Below are positions 21,901-30,900 of a DNA stretch of 64,000 nt, piece after piece. Position 1 is the stretch's first letter. Each line of letters begins with the position of its first letter. Made by a program: the position numbers and the translations under genes. Below the pieces are notes generated by a model. The model was not told where the DNA came from. It ran no database searches and saw nothing but the letters and a program-made list of their open reading frames with translations. This stretch comes from Macrosoma leucophasiata. Its lineage: Eukaryota > Arthropoda > Insecta > Lepidoptera > Hedylidae. The stretch lies in the NCBI GenBank assembly GCA_036365455.1, contig JAWQUS010000022.1, positions 2,604,001 to 2,668,000 of the forward strand, given 5' to 3'.

Positions 21901-24900
21901 CTTTGTTCCTCTGTAGCTCTTCAATTAAAAATTCCGTAGCATTCAAGTGATTTCTTTGCTGTTGAGGCCGTACGTTTATGGAACTCCTTGCCCTACACCA
22001 TTAAACAAGCTCATTTTTTTTTTTTTTTTTAGATCGGGCTTTGTGTATGCGGCCTGTCTCGAGACGGCACTAGTCTACTTCACCGGGCAATCGGCGAGCT
22101 CAGAAGGCGCTCCAGCCTAGCAAAAAAGTTAGCGCAACTGCCTAAGGGTGACCCATGCGGGTCCGTGCCTCGGCTTAGGGCGTTGCGGAGGGACATATGA
22201 GACATATGCGATTATGGGCGGTGCAACTTTCGCTCTACTCCATTCGGTTGGTGATAGCCGGAATGTCATCGGCCTCGCGGGGCCGGAGATAGGGTCGGGA
22301 TCAGGGGCGGGCGCGGCGCGAAACGCGTCGGCGCGTTGTATTGTTGGCGGTTTGTGCAGTGTGATTCTGTAAATGATTGTTCATAGCGGCGATGGCCAAC
22401 GTGGTCTCATCGTCCGGATCTTTTAAGACGTGCCTTGGAGGTCTCCTTTTGGCGCGATCAAAAGGAGTGTATAAACAAGCTCAGAGTATTGCATCGTTTA
22501 AATACCAAGTTAAGGCTCACTTCCTTTCCTCTCTTCTTTAAATTCCTTGTGTCTGTTACTTTGTTCCTTTCTCCTTCGTTCACTGTCCCTTGCTTCTTCA
22601 ATTTATTGTCATATTGTTATGTGTTACTAGTTTAGTTTAGTTAGTTAGTAGAGAGTACCTTTTTAGTGTCGCGCAGAAAAATTACAGTAGGGTACTGTAA
22701 TTTTTTTCTGTATTCCTTTAGATTGTTGGGTTGCCTGGAATAAATCGCTCTCCTAGCGATAAGGCCGCCCATTGTCACATATGTCAAAATGTAATCTTAA
22801 CCGATGTACTTTTGGTGTGCAATAAAGTGTAGTATTATTATTATTTCACTCATTTATTCATAATCTCATTATTTAGGCAAGTTTAGGTAATGCGAGCTCC
22901 GTCACGGGAGCTCTAACACCAGTTAAAAAGCGAAGTTGCTTTATGCGAAGTGATGTTGCAGACAAAGGCGACGGAAAAGGAGGTGGACCAAGCCCTCCCA
23001 TGCTTCAATAAGGCGCAGTTGAGCAGGGTGACGGTGGATGGCATCTGCCGCCCTAACAGGAACCCCTGGGTGATGAACTAGGAGACGTCGAACAGGTCCA
23101 CTGGTGTGGATGAGGAGAGCAAAGCAAATCTTATTTGTTGAATTGGCTGCAGAGCGCCCAAAATACAGGCTCCGCCTAGTTTGGGGTTCGATGTGAAATC
23201 CAAACCGAAACAATGCTAGCTTTACCTTACCACCTTGTTTTAAGTCTGTTATGAATGAATTTTCTTCAATGTTCATTGTAATAAATTATTGATCGATTGA
23301 TTGAAAAAAAAGGATCCCCTTTTGTTACATATGCCTGATTACAAGCGGCCGCTTTCAGGGTCGCCAATGTAATCGATATTGTCAGTGTCGTAGCTGGGGC
23401 TGGTAGCAGGGGCTCCCAGGGGCGCAGACCTCAAGGGGGCGCACTTGCGAACCCCATAGAGGCAAATCCTTTTAAAGTAATAAATGTGTATGTATGTGTG
23501 AGCGCTCAAGCACGAGCGGGGATTCCCGGTATGATGCGACGACCGGTATTGCCGTTTTGGCATATTTGGCATATTTCCACCCCATGTAGCATGAAAAATT
23601 CATATTTAGCATATTGGATGACCTTACCACTTTTTCTACTTTATTGGAAATTTACGGTAGGGCTGTTAATATTTTTTTGTTTGTACCAGTTGTTTTACAC
23701 TCTCCTACAGAAAAGGTTTTTTGGGGAGGGCGCAAAATGTAATTCTCGCACTGGGTGCTCAAGACCCTAGCTACAACACTGTATATTGTAAGTCATGATC
23801 CTGACGACGACAGCCTAAAGACATCAATTCTTTAGTAATGTAATGAGTTTCATACTAACTTCCAAGTGTCTTGTCTCCGCGGCCAATTCTAAAACTTCCT
23901 TGGTTCCGCGTAAATTCAGTCTTGCCGCTACTTTGAGCGGGTCATCGAATCTGGTGAGAAAATAGTCGGCTCAATATTTAAATATCAATAAGTCGTAATA
24001 CGAAGCGCGCATGGCCCAGCGGCTGGTGTAGATCGTAAGCGATCTGCTCGGTTAAGCACTACGGGCGCGGTCGGGTAGTGTGATGGGTGACCGCTAGTGG
24101 CAAATTAAATGCGCGTTTCCGTGCTTCGGAGGACACGTTAAGCCGTCGGTCCCGGTTGCTATCGATGGATAGCAGTCGTTAAACCTTGTCGGAGGCCTTA
24201 TGGGCGGTTTGAAAACATCCGACAGTGGGTTGGCCACTAACCCACCCACCTCCACCAATCCGCATTGGAGCAGCGTGGTGGAGTAAGCTCCAGGCCTCCC
24301 CCCAAAAAAAGGGAGAGACTCGTGCCCAGCAGTGGGACGTATAATGGGTTGCCATTATTATAAGTCGTAAAGATTAACCCCCTTATTCAAAAATGTACAT
24401 TAGATACGTTTTAGCTATATAATGCTTTGTCTTTGTCAGTTGCATTGTCAAATGTGCAGGATTGAAAAGGACAAAGGAGAGATTAGCAACACTTTAGCTA
24501 AAATACGTTTATGAATATGGGGGTAAGTATTTATAAAGACGATCGAAAAATTAAGTTCCTTTACTTATTAAGGTTCCGTAGTAAACAAGGAACCCTTATA
24601 GTTTCGCCATGTCCGTCTGTCTGTCTGTGTGTCCGTTCGCGGTTTAGCGCAAAAACGATTGGAACTAGAGACTTGAAATTTGGCACAAGTATACACCTTA
24701 ATCACGCTGACAAAGTGGTAGAATAAAAACATGAAAAATAAAATTATTTAGGGTACCATGTAACGCGCATGTATACCTCCCCTACATGTATCCAGGTCCA
24801 TCCTTTTTTAATGTTATGATGTTGGCAAGCAAGCGTGCATTTCATATTGATGGTAAGTGATAACTGCAGCCCATAGACTATAGAAGAATAAACATCTACA

Positions 24901-27900
24901 CAAAACCAGAGGTCGGTAAACAGATGTGTTCCCACTTCTCAGGGCAAAGATATTGGTGTTTTACGAGGCCATAAAATTTGTTTTGGTATTCCTGGGCCTT
25001 ATCACATTACCCGCATTCGCATTGTATATCTATTTAGTCATTCGTTCATCCGACATCATAGAGCAACACGGGCCACCGGCCGCGGCGGACTGAAGGGGAG
25101 TAGCCATAGCGTAGCAAAACAGTCTGTCATTTTTTGCGGGGAGAAATGCGTGCGACACACACGCACACTACAAAAATCGTCTGTTACTACGAAACTCACA
25201 CCTTGACTTTAACAAAATGCAAAAACAATTTCACGCACACATTTAAACATCTAGGCGACAGGTATAGGCCCATTTGGGCTTGTACTTTGACAGAGGTGAA
25301 AGCCTGCATATGGCTACTCGGGCTACTCCCCTCCGGTGTTGCTCTATGTCCGACATTCTTTCTTTACACCGATACTCTCGTTTATCCAAAGCACAATTAA
25401 ACAAATATATTATAAAACACTTTTACCTGACACTTGCAGCAACGTGAAATATTATATTTACGCGGTTTATAAGCAATGTTCTATCTTCTTCGGAAATACC
25501 TATAAATAAAGAAAGTACTTATATGACAAAATTTTTACTTGAAATGAATAGTAAGTAAAAAAACTAAAAAGTAAAAAAAGTAAAAAAACTCGAAGGCGTG
25601 GACACCTTATTACAGTGTTCAGCATTATCGTGTTCCGGTCAGGTAGTGGTATCCTGTAATTTCCAGCACAGACGTATAATACCTTAGGCCTCAGGAGAGG
25701 CAACACATCTGTATTCGAATCTCTGGATACATGTAGATTTTTAAATGCTACAGTATTAGTTACCATCAACGTAAACTATATGCTTGTTTGCCATTTAGTA
25801 CCATGAAACAAATATTTTAAGACTCTAAAGAACACTTTTCTATCAAAATGTTGTACCTCTCCGAGTAAAGAGTGAAGACAGATGTTATCTGATTAATAAA
25901 AAGTGCGAAAAGAAGAGGTGATAATATACTGCCTTGCGGTACGACAGTGCGCAAATTGCACCAACCAGAGAAATGTTGATCCTTGCACACTGCCTGTTAA
26001 TGGCCACGAAAATAAGAAGAAAACCATTTTTGTACTATTGTGCGGGAACACCCACTGAAATACATCATAGAGTATGTCATGGTCAACGGTATTAAAAGCA
26101 TTTGAAAAGTCCATGAGGGCCATAAACTTAGAGCGCTACATACCGGACCTGACATCCTCAATCACGTTAAGACAGAGCAACTCGGCCCACCGGTCGCGGC
26201 GGACTGGAGGGGCGTAGCCATAGCGTGTATTACCCATGCAAAACAGTCTGTCATTTTTTGCGGGGGGAAATGAGTGCGACACACACGCACACTACAAAAA
26301 TCGTCTATTACTACGAAACTCACACCTTGACTTTAACAAAATACAGAAACAATTTCACGCACACATTTAAACATCTAGGCGACATGTATAGGCCCATTTG
26401 GGTTTGTACTTTGACAGAGGGGAAAGCCTGCATATGGCTACGCCCCTCCGGTGTTGCTCTATGCGTTAAGAAGAGTAGTACATATCTATGATTGATACTG
26501 AGTGAGGAAGTTATTTTCAAAATCTAAAGTAGCAAGTTATTTGTGAAAAACATTTAAGACTTTTGACAAAAAAGGAAGTATAGACATAGGTCGAAGATGA
26601 TTTACTAAACTGGATTAAAGAATGTTAAAAAGAAGGGTAATTAATGCTTTTCGCCAGTTAGATGAGAAACTACCAGAGTATGTATGTATGTATGTATCTT
26701 CACGCCCTGGCGTGAAGATACATACATACATACATCCCTAACGGGGTAGACAGAGAGTGTAGAGCACCAGATATACCGGTTCTGACATACCTCTCGTGCC
26801 TCGACTACCTTCATCATTATCTTCATACATGCACGCCGATTCCTAGACTTTTGACCCCACCATCAGACAGAACTCGACCTATTTGATCATGGTAGGTCAG
26901 TCTTGGTCTTCCTGGGCCTCTACAACTATCCACATTCACATTGTATACCTGTTTAGTCATTCGCTAATTCGACATTCTTTCTATATGCCTGAACCGTCGG
27001 AGCATGCCTTTTTTCATTTTTACACCAAATAATCAAAATTCAAAACTACCGATATTACCGACACCGATACTATCATTCACAGAAAGCCTCTTTGTTACAT
27101 CTTCATTACGAACGCGATCGGTGAGCGATACACCGCAGATCTTGCGCAAAGATCTCATCTCGACCGCGTTTAATTTACTTTCATGCTCTTTCCTGCATAC
27201 CCAGCTATCGCTTCCATATAACTAACTACCAGAGTGTAATGCAAAATTAACAAGATCGAAGGAAATTATTTAAATAAACCTACCCAGTCCAATTTCACTG
27301 CAGTCTCCAGCAACGAAGAACACTTTAGACTCAAAAACACCAGGTCTTTCAGTGCGAAGACGATCGAAGCACTGAAACAATCAGGAATATGAAAGAAAGA
27401 AAAGAAAGAAAATGTTTTATTCTTTAACTTACAGAATAGAATAAATAAGTAAAAACAGAAGCAAGGAATATCACTAAATATGATTGTGTGAAGCCAAAGA
27501 AACGGTACCCATCTCAGCTTATTGCTGCAGCAGGGCTGCATCGCTGGTATTCTAATGGGACCTTGAGTGACAATTACGAAATACAAGGCAGTTAATGCCT
27601 AATTAACCCAATTACTTATAGGGATGCATATTGTTTTGTCAAATCATTTCGACTCAGATCATGAAGAATGAGAAAATCTGACCATGCTGATTTTGTGTCG
27701 GTTTCATAAGTACATTTATAAATTCAACGGCAGGTCGCCCGAGGAAGAACAGAAATTATTTTTCATGCAAAGATTTTTTTAAAATTTTAAGCGTAATTAT
27801 CCTCACCCCCACTACAATAGCCCGTATGTGAGATTTATTAGCGACGTAAGACGTTCATTTGGGTTAGGTACTGTTTTACTAACTGTTGCTCGCAGCTTCG

Positions 27901-30900
27901 CCCGCGTTGATGTCGAAAAGTAGCCTATGTTCTTTCTCAAAGTCAGCTTTATCTCTGTACCAAATTTCATTAAAATCGGTCCAGTCATTTGGACGCGAAA
28001 AGGTAACAGACAGACAGACAGAGTTACTTTTGCATTTTCGAAGTAGGGATAAACTAATAATATATTTGTATCAAATTTTAAATCTATTAGCCCAGTGCTT
28101 TTGGATCAAATTGGTAATAACTTGGAGATTGGAGAAACACACGAGCAATCCTCCGTTTCGCTTATCCCTTTTTTTGTTAATTCTAATAAAGAAATTCTTA
28201 CAGGGTTTTTATACAAGACGTCTAGTCTTTCTGCTGCAGTTAAGCCCTTCTTTGGTCGCAGCAACAAGTATATCCTGTCCAAATCCGTGCAAGAATAAAG
28301 AAGCTTTTCGATCAATACTTTTCCCATGAAACCTGAAAACGAAATGCTTTTGAATAACTTCATACTTTGTAACTATATTTGAATAAGTGTGGGCCATTGC
28401 CCGTGGTTACACCTATTTAGTCCATCTGGGTGAACCAGGGGGAACATTTTCTAAACGTGGTACACCTATTATGAACTGGGTGAGGGGTAGGGGAGAGGGG
28501 GGCAAGACGGGGTTGCGGGCAAGACGGGGTTGCGGGCAAGACGGGGCAACGGCTTTATACAGCGTAACATTTGACCAACCAGAATCCCGCTAGTGCACGA
28601 CGATGCGCCGCCATGATCTCAATCAATTAGCACAGGGGCCGGGTAAAAACACTGTCCCATTTGTTAAATAATTGAAAAAACAGAATTTTGCCAAATGCCT
28701 TGTAATTTTTGCATTTCACTTGATTAGTGTTAGTGGTCTAAATATTGTTATTACAGATACTGTGCTTTTTTTTTTCATATGTGTGAAGATTCACGAAAAC
28801 AGGCAAGTAGTTACTTATTATCCGCCATATCCGCCATATTTAATGTAATTTTATGTTTATTGCATTAATATAATAATATTATTTATTTTTTTCTCCTCAT
28901 ATCAATCATTTACTTGCACTGAAATAAACATTCATATTATTTATAAACAACAGCAACAATCATTTAATATTATATCCACTATGTTCTTAAATATTGATGA
29001 TAAAAAATACACAAGTACCTACCTTACCGATTTCTTAATTGGTTTAAGATAATAAGTTGTTACAATTGTCACGTCTAATAAAGTTCTACACAACTGTTTG
29101 TATATTTTTGAAATGATGACTTGTATACTGATTCGAATTAAAATGTTACAATCGTACATAATAATATGAATTCCGTTCGATCGCTATCGATCACCGTTAT
29201 CGGGCCTCCTGCTCAGCTGTAGCCACTTTATCGACGTACTCGACTATGACGTCACTTGTCGTTTTATCGAGCCTCCCACTCTTATCATTGTACCGACGCA
29301 CCACGCTATGTCGTCATGAATTTAATATTTATTATTATTATACTCGGTACGTTATGATATGTATAATAATATGTTTACTATATTTTAACATTATCGGTAT
29401 ATATACGTAATATAAGTATATTATGTAAAAAATATTCATTGTAAACATTTATTTTTATGTATGGTATAATAAGAATATATGTATAATTATCGTAAATATG
29501 CTATATTATTTGTCCTGACAAAATGTGTAAGTATATATTGTTCACCATTATTATTTAATTTGTTTAATTATTAATTTTATTAATTTAATTTGTTTGATCT
29601 GCTTGACATCCGTGAAACACCAGGGTCCCAGATGAAAATCAGCGTCAAGGCGATTGATGTGATCGACTTGACATGAAGCTGATCTGGGCTCCCATTTGGA
29701 CCAGCCGTGAGACTTAATCTCTTTTTTTTTTCTTTTTTAATTGTTATTGTTTTTGCTTTTTGCTTTTTGTTTAATTGTACCCCAATCGTCTGGCAATTTG
29801 TATCGTCATGTCTCTGTGCTGTCCAAATAAATGTTTTCTTTTCTTTTCTTTTCTTTTCTTTTCTTTTCTTTTCTTTTCTTTTCTTTTCTTTTCTTTTCTT
29901 TTCTTTTCTTTTCTTTTCTTTTCTTTTCTTTTCTTTTCTTTTCTTTTCTTTTCTTTTCTTTTCTTTTCTTTTCTTTTCTTTTCTTTTCTTTTCTTTTCTT
30001 TTATTACCGTGTGAATACCGCTTTTTGTTTTATAATTTATTAAAGTTCGCAAGGCATGCGAGGGCAAGATGGGGTATAGGGTACCCTCCAACAAATTATG
30101 CAATTTCCAGCGACACAAAAAACAGCTAATGTAACAAAAATGAGAGGGAAAACCGCAATAATTACCTCATAGCCCTACAAGAACGATTCGAAAGAAACAA
30201 TTAAGAAAAAGAAGCTGGCAGATGATGCTAAGGAGAAGAAAAAATTAATAAAAGAACTTAGGAAACCACAAAAAAAAAATGCCAAGAAATGTAAAGTGAT
30301 TAAAGCGAAGAAAAGGCGCCCTGTCTTCATTGTGCAGGTCGCTATTTAGAGTCTACAGAAGGATGGGTGGCATGTGCTATGTGTGAAAAATTGGCACACT
30401 GTAGTTGTGCTGGTGTCTGAGATGAAGACGAAGATACGGGGTATTTAGATGTGAATTTTGCCAGCAAACACAAATTTAAGACTTTTCACGAAATTATACT
30501 CATTTTAATAATAATAATCTTGCAATTATGTAATAAGTACCACCGCCCCATCTTACCCTACCCAAGGGGCAAGAGGGGGTGATAGGACTTATTGAACATT
30601 TTTTTATTTTTTTAAATAATTATCGAACAGGAGTTCCTAATAATTAGTGAAACTGAAAGACTGATTTTAGCAGATTAACATTTAAAAAATCTGATAAGAA
30701 TAATATAATCAGTTTTATTGGCTTTCAAAATTAACTACCCCGTCATGCCTCCCTCTCCCCTACTTCTTTCCGTTGTCCACCTTAGTTCACCCTATTTGTT
30801 GTTCCAAGAGAAATATATTTTTCCCGTGGTCCACCTGTATCGGTGTTAGACGTGGCAGCGGCCAAAATGGCCGGCGAGTGCTGAAACATAATAGGAATTG

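Larger units (their letters stand above)
28490..30760. mobile_element. Pogo/Tigger-like DNA transposon remnant, nested
   Basis: 23-bp terminal repeats with two mismatches (GGGGAGAGGGGGGCAAGACG against GGGGAGAGGGAGGCATGACG) flanked by TA on both sides, as in Tc1/mariner-pogo elements. GCAAGACGGGGTTGCGG is repeated in tandem at the left. Only a C-terminal piece of coding sequence is recognisable (30190-30470). Confidence 0.6.

Noticed and set aside
24003..24110. 5S rRNA gene
   Set aside because: Only the promoter region resembles 5S; the outer helix sequences are missing and a SINE tail follows.
29707..30129. Long open frames of repeating FFSFL or KEKKR residues
   Set aside because: They come entirely from the uninterrupted (TTTTC)n microsatellite; no start context or homology.
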